Positions 1 to 6,862 are shown, numbered from the stretch's first letter. The stretch is DNA of 7,756 nucleotides from Micavibrio_B sp048498395 (GCA_048498395.1 JBEHYB010000093.1:1-7756); one strand, 5' to 3'. Numbers and translations: made by a program. The notes: a model not told the origin generated them from the letters alone.

Positions 1-79
1 ACGTACTCGACGAAGACCTTGCGCCGGCGGCGGGACATGTAGCGCTCGCAGGCGGCCAGCACCTCGGCTGACGCGCCGC
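1..79 (-). CDS. rlmN: Fragment of a 23S rRNA (adenine-C2) methyltransferase, RlmN-like, out of place at the left edge
   Basis: Read on the minus strand, this stretch gives ...SAEVLAACERYM, then an Arg/Lys run, then KVFVEYV at the window edge. From memory this matches the part of the radical-SAM enzyme RlmN (methylates A2503 of 23S rRNA and A37 of some tRNAs) after the CxxxCxxC cluster: in E. coli, [26 protein letters not shown]. The usual continuation (GVND) would lie beyond position 1. There is no start codon and no CxxxCxxC here, so only about 25 residues of an internal region are present. GC is 58 of 80, well above the following DNA, and the reading breaks off where the glutamate dehydrogenase frame becomes convincing. 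I infer a chimeric join or rearrangement, not a working gene. The match rests on few residues, so it is moderately sure. Confidence 0.5.
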
Positions 80-3000
80 CTGACCCCGCTCCAGATCAAG
101 ACGTTACAGGCGGACCTCACCAATATTCTCGCCGACGTGCGTCTCGCCACCCATGACTGGCTCGCCATCAAGGACAAGGTACGCGAAGCGAAAGAAGGAT
201 TGAAGAATGCGCCGGATGTCGACTTCGACGATCTCCAGGAATATCTCGAATTCGTCAATTACCTGCATGACGATAACTTCACTCTGCTCGGCTATAAATA
301 TTACAAAGTCTCCGGCAAGTCCGGCAAGCAAAGCATCACCGCAGATCCGGAAAGCGGCCTCGGGCTTCTCGCTAAATCGCGCAAGGCTTCCTTCCTCAAC
401 GGCGAGGAAAAGAACTTCCTCGAGAGCGGCAAGGTCAAATCCGGCCTGCCGGCTGTTTTCGTCAGCAAGATCGCCATTAAATCGACGGTTCACCGCCGCG
501 TGCCGATCGATGCCGTGCTTATTCACCAATACGATAAAAAGGGAACGCTGATCGGCGAAATCCTGCTGCTCGGTCTTTTTACGTCCGTTACTTACTCCCG
601 CAGCATCAAGGGCATTCCGTTCCTGCGCCATCAGGGAGCGAAAATCCTCAAACGCGCCGATTTCGATTCCAACAGCCACGACCAGCGCGCGCTGCGTCAT
701 ATTATCGAGAAATTCCCGCGTGATGAGCTGTTCCAGACCAATATCGACGATCTCTATCAGACGGTGATGAGCATCCTGCGCCTGCAGGAACGTCCGCGTA
801 CCGTCCTCTTCCTGCGTGAAGACCCGTTCGGCCGCACACTATCGGCGCTTGTCTATATTCCACGCGACCGTTACGACACGCGCCTGCGCCTGAAATTCCA
901 GCGTATCCTGGAACAGGAGCTTGAAGCCACCTGCACCAATTATTACTCGACCGTTGACGACTCGCCGCTCGTGCGCATCATCTACTCGCTTGAATGGCAG
1001 CACGGCAAACACACGGATTACGATGCGTCCTTTATCGAAGCGCGCCTGCAGGAAGCCGGGCGGAGCTGGGATGAATTGCTGTTCCAGACCCTGATCGAGA
1101 AATACCGCAGCCACGACGATGCCGCCGCGATCTCGCATAAATACAGCGCGTCTTTCCCGGTCGCCTATCAGGAAAAATACCAGGCCAAACAGGCGCTGCA
1201 CGATATTTCAAAGACCGAAAGCGTTCTTTCGTCCGACCTCGTCGAAGTCGACCTGTTCAAGCCGAATACAAGCGGCGCGAAAGAATTGTCGCTGAAACTC
1301 TACAGCCCGAACACGCCGCTCGCCCTTTCAGGTATTCTTCCCGTGCTTGAAAATCTGGGCTTACGCGTCATCGCCGAATATCCTTTCGAAATCCGCGTCG
1401 AAGATGAATCGGTATGGATTCAGGATTTGCTGATCGAGATTCCGCCGACACTGCAAAATCTCGACCTTTCTGCAGTCAAAGAACCGTTTGAATCCTGCCT
1501 CAAGCAAATCTGGTCGGGAGATGTCGAAGATGATTCCCTGAACCGTCTCGTATTGCTCGCCAATCTGAACTGCCGCGATGTCGCCATCCTGCGCTCTTAT
1601 GTTCGCTACCTGCGCCAGACCAGCATTCCGTTCTCGTTGCAATATATGGAACAGGCCCTGACCGATTACCCGGTGATCGCGAAACTGCTGACCAGTCTTT
1701 TCTACGCGCATTTCGACCCGGCGCAAAAAACCAAGGGTGCCGCCATGGTGCCGGGAATTCTCGCCGCCATCGACCAGAACCTGCAAAACGTCAAAGCGCT
1801 CGACCAGGACCGTATCCTGCGCAGCCTGACAAGCCTGATAGAGGCATCCCTGCGCACGAATTTCTTCCAGCAGAAACCATGGATCTCGATCAAATTCGAC
1901 AGCTCGCGCGTGCCGGAACTTCCAGATCCACGCCCTTACCGCGAAATTTTCGTTTATTCTCCGCGCGTCGAAGGCATCCATCTGCGCGGCGACAAAATCG
2001 CGCGCGGCGGCCTTCGCTGGTCCGACCGTAACGAGGATTTCCGTACGGAAGTCTTGGGGCTCATGAAAGCCCAGCAGGTGAAAAACGCCATTATCGTGCC
2101 GATGGGCGCGAAAGGCGGCTTTATCGTCAAGAAACCGCCGACCGAAGGTGGTCGCTCCGCGTTCCTCGCCGAAGGCCAGGATTGCTACCGAATCTTTATT
2201 CGCGGACTGCTCGATATCACCGACAACCAGAAAGGCGGCAAGATCGTCCCGCCGGAGAAAGTCGTGCGTCTCGATGACGACGACAACTATCTCGTCGTCG
2301 CCGCCGATAAGGGCACGGCCACTTTCTCGGATATCGCCAACGCGCTAAGCCTTGAATACGGTTTCTGGCTTGGCGACGCGTTCGCTTCCGGAGGCTCGTC
2401 AGGTTACGACCACAAGGAAATGGGCATTACCGCGCGCGGTGCGTGGGAATCGGTCAAACGCCATTTCCGCGAACTGGGCCATAATACCCAGACCGAAGAA
2501 TTCGATGTCATCGGTGTCGGCGATATGGGCGGCGACGTTTTCGGTAACGGCATGCTGCAATCGAAAACCATCCGCCTGGTTGGCGCTTTCAACCATCTGC
2601 ACATTTTCTGCGATCCAAATCCGGATGTCGCTTCCAGCTTTAAAGAGCGCGAGCGCCTGTTCAAGGAAGTCAAAGGTTGGGATCAATACGATCTGAAAAA
2701 ACTTTCCAAAGGCGGACGTATCTACAGCCGCGCTGATAAATCGCTCAAACTGACACCTGAAATCCAGAAACGCTTCGAAATTTCAAAATCCGAAGTCACG
2801 CCGATCGAACTGATGCATATCATGTTGAAAACGAAAACAGATCTGCTGTTCTTTGGCGGCATCGGAACCTACGTTAAATCCACACGTGAAACCCATCAGG
2901 AGGCGGGAGACCGCAGTAACGATGCAATCCGTATCCATGGCAAGGAACTCCGGGCCCGCGTCGTCGGCGAAGGCGCAAACCTTGGCATGGCCCAACGCGG

Positions 3001-3946
3001 CCGCGTCGAATACGCGGAACAGGGCGGGCATCTCAATACCGACTTTATCGACAACTCGGCCGGTGTCGACACTTCCGACCATGAAGTCAATATCAAGATC
3101 CTGCTCGCGGATGTCATGGCGCATAAAGGCAGCAAGATGGATGTGAAGGCGCGCGACAAACTTCTCGCCAGCATGGGCCTCGAAGTCGAACAGCTTGTCC
3201 TGCGCGATAACTACCAGCAGGCACAGGCGCTTTCACTGATCACCAGCCAGGCCGTCGAAAACCTGCCACAGCACGCCGAACTGATGACACTGCTGGAGCG
3301 CGACGGTTTCCTGCGCCGGGATATCGAATTCCTGCCTGACGAGGAAACGCTTGAAAAACGCCGTGCCGCAGGCCAGGGCCTGACCCGTCCCGAGCTTTGC
3401 GTGATCTTCTCCTACAGCAAGATCGCTTTCACCAAAGCCTTGATTGACAGCGCAGTACCGGACGATAAATCGATGCTCGAATGGGCGATCCGTTATTTCC
3501 CTGTCGCCATGCAGAAGAAATTTGAGACCGAGATCAAAAATCACCGCCTCAAACGCAATATCATCGCGACGATGGTTGCAAACGCCATCATCAATCGCAT
3601 GGGTCCAAGCTTTATTCGTCTTACGATGGAGAGAACCCGTAAATCGGCGGAAGCCGTCACCCGCGCCTATGTCAAGGTCCGCGACACTTATAATCTGCGC
3701 GAATTGTGGGATGGTGTTGAAGCTCTGGACAACAAGGTCGACACCGACGTGCAGATCCGCGCGATGAAAGAAATCGCTTCATTCGGCGAGAAACAGGTGC
3801 TGACGCTTTTGAAAACAGGCAAGTTGCCCGCGAAGACGGCGAAGATCTCCGAAGCGGAGCAACGCGCAATCTGGGCCAAGGCCGGGATTCCCGGACCACT
3901 GGCCGGAAAACTTGCAGCGCTGGCGAGCTTCCCCGTCGCGGCGTAA
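80..3946 (+). CDS. gdhB: NAD-specific glutamate dehydrogenase, large (~180 kDa) class, 5' end missing
   Basis: Cytosolic enzyme that oxidatively deaminates L-glutamate to 2-oxoglutarate and ammonia with NAD+, linking amino-acid catabolism to the TCA cycle. Residues are counted from the GTG at 137, which is not the true start because the frame continues upstream in family-like sequence (LTPLQIKTLQADLTNILADV). N-terminal ACT-type regulatory region: DDNFTLLGYKYY (45-56), SIKGIPFLR, HDQRALRHIIEKFPRDELFQ, PFGRTLSALVYIPRDRYDTRLR. Catalytic region: GGLRWSDR (624-631), VPMGAKGGF with probable active-site Lys659 (654-662), nucleotide-binding GVGDMGGDVFGNG (793-805), VVGEGANLG (942-950), NTDFIDNSAGVD (967-978). 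C-terminal region: GLTRPELCVIFSYSKI. Family members are about 1,550-1,650 residues, so a few hundred N-terminal residues are missing at the foreign left edge. No internal frameshift is seen. The Caulobacter homologue (GdhZ) also tunes cell division; whether this one does is unknown. Confidence 0.96.
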   Translation: MTPLQIKTLQADLTNILADVRLATHDWLAIKDKVREAKEGLKNAPDVDFDDLQEYLEFVNYLHDDNFTLLGYKYYKVSGKSGKQSITADPESGLGLLAKSRKASFLNGEEKNFLESGKVKSGLPAVFVSKIAIKSTVHRRVPIDAVLIHQYDKKGTLIGEILLLGLFTSVTYSRSIKGIPFLRHQGAKILKRADFDSNSHDQRALRHIIEKFPRDELFQTNIDDLYQTVMSILRLQERPRTVLFLREDPFGRTLSALVYIPRDRYDTRLRLKFQRILEQELEATCTNYYSTVDDSPLVRIIYSLEWQHGKHTDYDASFIEARLQEAGRSWDELLFQTLIEKYRSHDDAAAISHKYSASFPVAYQEKYQAKQALHDISKTESVLSSDLVEVDLFKPNTSGAKELSLKLYSPNTPLALSGILPVLENLGLRVIAEYPFEIRVEDESVWIQDLLIEIPPTLQNLDLSAVKEPFESCLKQIWSGDVEDDSLNRLVLLANLNCRDVAILRSYVRYLRQTSIPFSLQYMEQALTDYPVIAKLLTSLFYAHFDPAQKTKGAAMVPGILAAIDQNLQNVKALDQDRILRSLTSLIEASLRTNFFQQKPWISIKFDSSRVPELPDPRPYREIFVYSPRVEGIHLRGDKIARGGLRWSDRNEDFRTEVLGLMKAQQVKNAIIVPMGAKGGFIVKKPPTEGGRSAFLAEGQDCYRIFIRGLLDITDNQKGGKIVPPEKVVRLDDDDNYLVVAADKGTATFSDIANALSLEYGFWLGDAFASGGSSGYDHKEMGITARGAWESVKRHFRELGHNTQTEEFDVIGVGDMGGDVFGNGMLQSKTIRLVGAFNHLHIFCDPNPDVASSFKERERLFKEVKGWDQYDLKKLSKGGRIYSRADKSLKLTPEIQKRFEISKSEVTPIELMHIMLKTKTDLLFFGGIGTYVKSTRETHQEAGDRSNDAIRIHGKELRARVVGEGANLGMAQRGRVEYAEQGGHLNTDFIDNSAGVDTSDHEVNIKILLADVMAHKGSKMDVKARDKLLASMGLEVEQLVLRDNYQQAQALSLITSQAVENLPQHAELMTLLERDGFLRRDIEFLPDEETLEKRRAAGQGLTRPELCVIFSYSKIAFTKALIDSAVPDDKSMLEWAIRYFPVAMQKKFETEIKNHRLKRNIIATMVANAIINRMGPSFIRLTMERTRKSAEAVTRAYVKVRDTYNLRELWDGVEALDNKVDTDVQIRAMKEIASFGEKQVLTLLKTGKLPAKTAKISEAEQRAIWAKAGIPGPLAGKLAALASFPVAA

Positions 3947-3953
3947 AAGCGGT

Positions 3954-4081
3954 AGTGTCTCAATTTAGGGGCAGAGAAAAATTCTGCTTTCCCCGCGAAA
4001 GCGGGGATCTCCCTTTTATGCTTTGAAAAGATCCCCGCTTTCGCGGGGAAAGCACCAGGGATTTAATCAAACTGAGGCACT
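3954..4081. repeat. Compact palindromic (REP/MITE-like) element between convergent genes
   Basis: The core is a perfect 26-bp inverted repeat: left arm 3985-4010, right arm 4029-4054, separated by an 18-nt loop. Each arm is itself a small palindrome: CCCCGC-GAAA-GCGGGG at 3991-4006 and CCCCGC-TTTC-GCGGGG at 4033-4048. So it can fold as one long hairpin or two short ones. Outside the core, AGTGTCTCAATTT (3954-3966) matches the reverse complement of 4069-4081 (AGTGCCTCAGTTT) at 11 of 13 positions, suggesting degenerate terminal inverted repeats of a 128-bp unit. The unit fills nearly all of the gap, starting 8 bp past one stop codon and ending 11 bp before the other. I recall similar CCCCGC-tetraloop-GCGGGG repeats in alphaproteobacterial genomes. 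No transposase and no clear target duplication is seen, so mobility is inference. Confidence 0.65.
3977..4054 (-). terminator. Probable intrinsic terminator for the 189-residue gene, possibly bidirectional
   Basis: On the minus strand, transcription leaving the stop at 4093 meets the 26-bp stem (4054 down to 3985) and then GAATTTTT, with five T residues at 3981-3977: a strong GC-rich hairpin plus U-tract. Reading rightward from the glutamate dehydrogenase stop at 3946, the same stem is followed by CCAGGGATTTAAT without a proper T run. Termination in that direction would therefore rely on the hairpin alone and is less certain. The stem belongs to the repeat element described separately. Confidence 0.55.
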
Positions 4082-4092
4082 GACGTAAGAAC

Positions 4093-4662
4093 CTAGCTCA
4101 AAGCAAGCCGCAGGCTGTCCTTGGGTGGCGGCTTGATATTCCAGATATCGACCGCCCGCAATCTCAGATCGCACGCCCTGTCGATTCTCCGCACCATGTC
4201 GCGCAAATTCTTGAACGGGATCAACCGCGTGATCGCCTGTTCGCGCATCCCGTCACTGTCCGGCAAGGCGACGGTATATTCGGACGGAATGGAGAATTTG
4301 CTTGTCGCTATCTCCTGCCGCTGCACCGTTTTCCTGTGATCGCGTTTGAGTGTCGGATCGAAGATCGCGAAGATCGCTTCTTCGAGAGTTTCAGGTCCCT
4401 TGTTGATGAGATGATCGGGCGGCAATTGCCGGTCGATAGATCGGCTCCATGCCTGTTTCATCTCGGGCAGGAATTTGGTGTCGATCTCGTCGAGCTGTTC
4501 GGAAAGGACCAGGCAGTTCGGGCTGATGATCCGGACCTGGTCGATTCCCTGTTCTTTCAGCTGGGGCGGCGCATCTGTATTGAAATGAAGCGTGGGGCGG
4601 ACGATTCTTTGCAGTCTTATTTTAGTTTCTAACGCATCTAAAGTGGTCGGTACTATACTCAT
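4093..4662 (-). CDS. Hypothetical protein, 189 residues, no family recognised
   Basis: I do not recognise this protein. It is rich in charged residues and has no signal peptide or membrane span, so it is probably a soluble cytosolic protein. Visible landmarks: a middle stretch rich in acidic residues and leucine (SEQLDEIDTKFLPEMKQAW, 54-72), EEAIFAIFDPTLKRDHRK (94-111), and a C-terminal part with an Arg-rich likely helix LRDMVRRIDRACDLRLRAVDIW (153-174) ending in IKPPPKDSLRLALS. Two cysteines (50, 164) are not arranged as a metal site. The start is well supported: ATG at 4662 is preceded by AGGAG (4674-4670) with 7-nt spacing. It lies 100 bp downstream of ubiA on the same strand and ends at the palindromic terminator. 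Its own strong ribosome binding site and the open frame argue that it is real, but ubiA gives no clue to its role. Confidence 0.75.
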   Translation of the reverse strand: MSIVPTTLDALETKIRLQRIVRPTLHFNTDAPPQLKEQGIDQVRIISPNCLVLSEQLDEIDTKFLPEMKQAWSRSIDRQLPPDHLINKGPETLEEAIFAIFDPTLKRDHRKTVQRQEIATSKFSIPSEYTVALPDSDGMREQAITRLIPFKNLRDMVRRIDRACDLRLRAVDIWNIKPPPKDSLRLALS

Positions 4663-4669
4663 CGTGAAA

Positions 4670-4674
4670 CTCCT
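4670..4674 (-). promoter_or_regulatory. Shine-Dalgarno AGGAG of the 189-residue gene
   Basis: The minus strand reads AGGAG, then seven bases (TTTCACG), then the ATG at 4662. This fixes the start of the hypothetical gene and is the strongest ribosome binding site in the window apart from that of the MAPEG gene. Confidence 0.7.
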
Positions 4675-4762
4675 GTTTTTTTCTTCTTATTGGAAGAATT
4701 GAAACAGAAAAAACGGACACGAGCAAATTTTTGATTTGCGGCGGGGCAAAATGACGCGGGTA

Positions 4763-5710
4763 TTAGAGGTTAATGAACGCCAGCGCGAAAGCGAGCAGGA
4801 TCAGCAATCCGAAATCGCGATTGGACCTGAAGACAGAGAGCGAGCTTGCGGCATCGTTATTATCCCATGTGTTCATCTGGATCATCAGCTGGAAACTCGC
4901 CGCCGCCCAGCCGACATAAAACGGCCAGTGCGCATTGAGCAGAACGCCCGTCATCAATAGCAGGAAAGCCGTGCCTGTATAGAAAGCGCCGATCCATTTC
5001 TCGCTGTTTTCTGCGAATTTCAATGCGGTCGATTTGATGCCGATCACCGCGTCGTCTTCGCGGTCCTGATGCGCGTAAATCGTGTCATAGCCGAGCGTCC
5101 ACAAAATCCCCGCCATATATAGAATAAGCGCGGGCCAGGCGAGCGTGCCGGTAACCGAAGCCCATCCCATCAGCGCGCCCATATTGAACGTCAGCCCGAG
5201 AATGAACTGCGGATACCATGTGACGCGCTTGGCGAGCGGGTAGAGAACGATCATCACGACAGACAGGCCGCCGAGGAAAATCGCCGTCGAACTGAGCTGG
5301 ACAAGAATGATAAGACCGATCCAGAGCAGGATGGTGAGAAACATAAAACCCTGCACCGGCTTGATGACACCCGAAGCCAGCGGACGCGCTTTCGTGCGCT
5401 CGACCTGCGCGTCGATATTGCGGTCCCATAAATCGTTGATGACGCAACCGGCCGCGCGCATCACGAACGCGCCGACGATAAAAAGAAGCATCAGGTACCA
5501 GTGATAACCCGCCATCTTAAGCGGCCCGTGTCCTGCGGCGACGATCGCCCACAGTCCGGGGAGCAGCAAAAGCCATGTACCGATCGGGCGGTCGAGCCGC
5601 GCCAGATAGGCATAGGGCCGGAAAAAAGGCGGCAGTTTTTCTTCAATCCATCTTTCCAGACGAATGTCAGTATGAGAGGAAGCATCTGTTGTGCTATCAG
5701 GTAGTGTCAT
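4763..5710 (-). CDS. ubiA: 4-hydroxybenzoate polyprenyltransferase UbiA
   Basis: Inner-membrane prenyltransferase that joins an all-trans polyprenyl diphosphate to 4-hydroxybenzoate, the first membrane-bound step of ubiquinone synthesis. Family signatures are all present: LDRPIGTWLLLLPGLWAI (39-56), the first Asp-rich motif NDLWDRNID (92-100) followed by VERTKARPL (103-111), and the second, GYDTIYAHQDREDDAVIGIKS (207-227). These motifs bind Mg2+ and the diphosphate. Multiple hydrophobic spans follow, consistent with a UbiA helical bundle, and 315 residues is normal length (usually about 290-320). The ATG at 5710 is the only plausible start upstream of the conserved region. No clear Shine-Dalgarno precedes it. 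The gene diverges from rsmE with start codons that overlap, so its promoter must lie inside the rsmE coding sequence. Confidence 0.96.
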   Translation of the reverse strand: MTLPDSTTDASSHTDIRLERWIEEKLPPFFRPYAYLARLDRPIGTWLLLLPGLWAIVAAGHGPLKMAGYHWYLMLLFIVGAFVMRAAGCVINDLWDRNIDAQVERTKARPLASGVIKPVQGFMFLTILLWIGLIILVQLSSTAIFLGGLSVVMIVLYPLAKRVTWYPQFILGLTFNMGALMGWASVTGTLAWPALILYMAGILWTLGYDTIYAHQDREDDAVIGIKSTALKFAENSEKWIGAFYTGTAFLLLMTGVLLNAHWPFYVGWAAASFQLMIQMNTWDNNDAASSLSVFRSNRDFGLLILLAFALAFINL

Positions 5711-6437
5711 GAAAACCGAAAACTATGATTACCGGCTGCCCAGGCTTTTTGTAGAGGGCGAGTTGAGTGAGGGTAACACGTTACCCCTCGATGAGGACAG
5801 TGCCCATTATCTCAAAAACGTGCTGCGCCGTCCAGATGGCTCGCCTTTGCGCGTCTTTAACGGCCGCCAGGGCGAATTTATGGCTGTTTTTCAGGCACAA
5901 TCCCGCAAAAACCATGTACTGAACATCGGAAAACCGATCCGGGCGCAACCCGAAGCCAAGCATGAAATTCATCTGGTTTTTGCATTGATCAAAAAAGACC
6001 GTCTCGATTTCATGATCGAGAAAGCCGTGGAACTGGGGGTGACGCATTTCCATCCCATTCTCACGCAACAGACCGTCATTCGCGATCTGAACGAGCCGCG
6101 CCTGCGCAAGCAGATCGCGGAAGCGGCGGAACAATGCGAACGCCTTGACTGCCCGCAATTACTGCCGCTTTCGAAACTTGAAAACCTGCTCGCTATCTGG
6201 CCGGGCGACATCCCCCTTTTCGCCGGGGTCGAACGCGAGAATATCCCTGTCTATAAAGGTGAAGCACTGAACCGTAAAAGCGCGCTGCTCATCGGCCCCG
6301 AAGGCGGATTCTCGGATGCCGAGCGCGAACTTCTTCTGAAAAATGAGAAAGTGAAACCTGTCAGTTTCGGCGAAACCATCCTGCGCGCAGAAACGGCGGC
6401 GCTTTACGGGCTCAGCCTGATCAAGTCTTCTATTTAA
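5709..6437 (+). CDS. rsmE: 16S rRNA (uracil(1498)-N3)-methyltransferase RsmE
   Basis: SPOUT-class methyltransferase that uses S-adenosylmethionine to make m3U1498 in helix 44 of 16S rRNA. From the ATG at 5709 it is 242 residues, normal for the family (about 240-250). N-terminal PUA-like part: RLPRLFVEG (9-17) and AHYLKNVLRRPDGSPLRVFNGRQGEF (32-57). Catalytic trefoil-knot part: KKDRLDFMIEKAVELGV (95-111), EAAEQCERLDCPQL (138-151), LLIGPEGGFSDAE (193-205) and ILRAETAAL (224-232), which form the SAM-binding knot. A GTG at 5691 would add six residues and has GAGAGGA ten bases upstream. The ATG at 5709 has only a weak AGG. I prefer 5709 because the family starts close to RLPRLFV, but 5691 is possible. 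It ends in an 8-bp convergent overlap with the MAPEG gene. Confidence 0.95.
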   Translation: MKTENYDYRLPRLFVEGELSEGNTLPLDEDSAHYLKNVLRRPDGSPLRVFNGRQGEFMAVFQAQSRKNHVLNIGKPIRAQPEAKHEIHLVFALIKKDRLDFMIEKAVELGVTHFHPILTQQTVIRDLNEPRLRKQIAEAAEQCERLDCPQLLPLSKLENLLAIWPGDIPLFAGVERENIPVYKGEALNRKSALLIGPEGGFSDAERELLLKNEKVKPVSFGETILRAETAALYGLSLIKSSI

Positions 6438-6804
6438 TATACATAAATATAAGAACGACCCCGCCGATCGCCAGCAGGGAAAGGCGCAATATCACGCCAT
6501 ACATGCGCTCGGTGCTGCGGCCGTCGCCCATCGTGACGTTCCAGGCATAAAAAAGCCGCGAGACAATCAGGACGATGCCATAAATATGGAGAAACCACGG
6601 CGGCATGCCGTCCTGCTCCATCAGGAACATCATGATTAAGATTATGGGAATAATTTCGACGAAATTCGCATGCACCCGCAGCGCATGACCGATATCGTCG
6701 ACACCGCCATCGCCCGCTTTATATTTAAGCCGCTGCGCGATTATACGGAATACCAGCCCGATAAAGATAAAGGCCAGTATGCCTGCATATAGGCCCGTAA
6801 CCAT
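6430..6804 (-). CDS. MAPEG-family integral membrane protein
   Basis: A 124-residue, very hydrophobic protein with four predicted membrane helices at about 3-23, 50-65, 71-90 and 106-122. The family signature lies between helices 1 and 2: ALRVHANFVEIIPIILI (41-57), with the RxHANxxE...P pattern seen in bacterial MAPEG proteins (membrane-associated proteins in eicosanoid and glutathione metabolism). LFYAWNVTMG (85-93) matches the conserved end of helix 3. Eukaryotic members are glutathione-dependent transferases or isomerases. The role of the short bacterial members is mostly unknown, so glutathione use here is inference. The start is well supported by AGGAG (6815-6811) six bases before the ATG at 6804. 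The stop codon lies within the last codons of convergent rsmE. Confidence 0.92.
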   Translation of the reverse strand: MVTGLYAGILAFIFIGLVFRIIAQRLKYKAGDGGVDDIGHALRVHANFVEIIPIILIMMFLMEQDGMPPWFLHIYGIVLIVSRLFYAWNVTMGDGRSTERMYGVILRLSLLAIGGVVLIFMYIK

Positions 6805-6810
6805 CCAGTT

Positions 6811-6815
6811 CTCCT
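6811..6815 (-). promoter_or_regulatory. Shine-Dalgarno AGGAG of the MAPEG gene
   Basis: On the minus strand AGGAGAACTGG leads directly into the ATG at 6804, leaving six bases between AGGAG and the start codon. This decides the start of the MAPEG gene. Confidence 0.7.
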
Positions 6816-6831
6816 GAAGTGAGGCATAACT

Positions 6832-6862
6832 ATATTACCTTTCACCTGAGAGGAAAAGCCAA
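6832..6862 (-). promoter_or_regulatory. Possible promoter of the MAPEG gene
   Basis: On the minus strand TTGGCT (6862-6857) could serve as a -35 box and TAATAT (6837-6832) as a -10 box, with a 19-bp spacer that is longer than ideal. The -10 box would place transcription start about 20 bases before the ATG, compatible with the Shine-Dalgarno position. This is pattern matching against the sigma-70 consensus and is weak. Confidence 0.25.

Noticed and set aside
1361..1981. Open frames on the minus strand inside the glutamate dehydrogenase (also at 104-700, 839-1201 and 3233-3544)
   Set aside because: All lie opposite a continuous, well-conserved coding frame and show no family motifs. They are expected by chance in GC-rich coding DNA.
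3985..4054. Repeated GC palindromes considered as a CRISPR array
   Set aside because: There are only two copies, in inverted and not direct orientation, with an 18-nt loop and no further repeats or cas genes.
3942..4088. CGTAA on both sides of the palindromic element (3942-3946 and 4084-4088) as a target-site duplication
   Set aside because: The copies are not adjacent to the outer inverted repeats (7 bp and 2 bp away), and the left copy includes the dehydrogenase stop codon. It is probably chance.
4681..4698. TTCTTC-TTATTG-GAAGAA hairpin just upstream of the Shine-Dalgarno of the 189-residue gene
   Set aside because: A 6-bp AT-rich stem in a low-complexity stretch is likely by chance and has no riboswitch-like structure around it.
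4723..4739. GCAAAT-TTTTG-ATTTGC hairpin as terminator of ubiA
   Set aside because: The stem is only 6 bp and AT-rich, and the T run on the minus strand starts nine bases after it. It is too weak to call.
5700..5708. GGTAGTGTC occurs both here and at 3951-3959, at the left end of the palindromic element
   Set aside because: A 9-bp match is not enough to infer a shared element, and nothing else of the repeat is present near 5700.
6431..6449. TATTTA/TAAATA inverted repeat at the rsmE/MAPEG junction as a terminator
   Set aside because: It is an AT-only 6-bp stem inside the overlapping gene ends, without a GC-rich stem or T tract.
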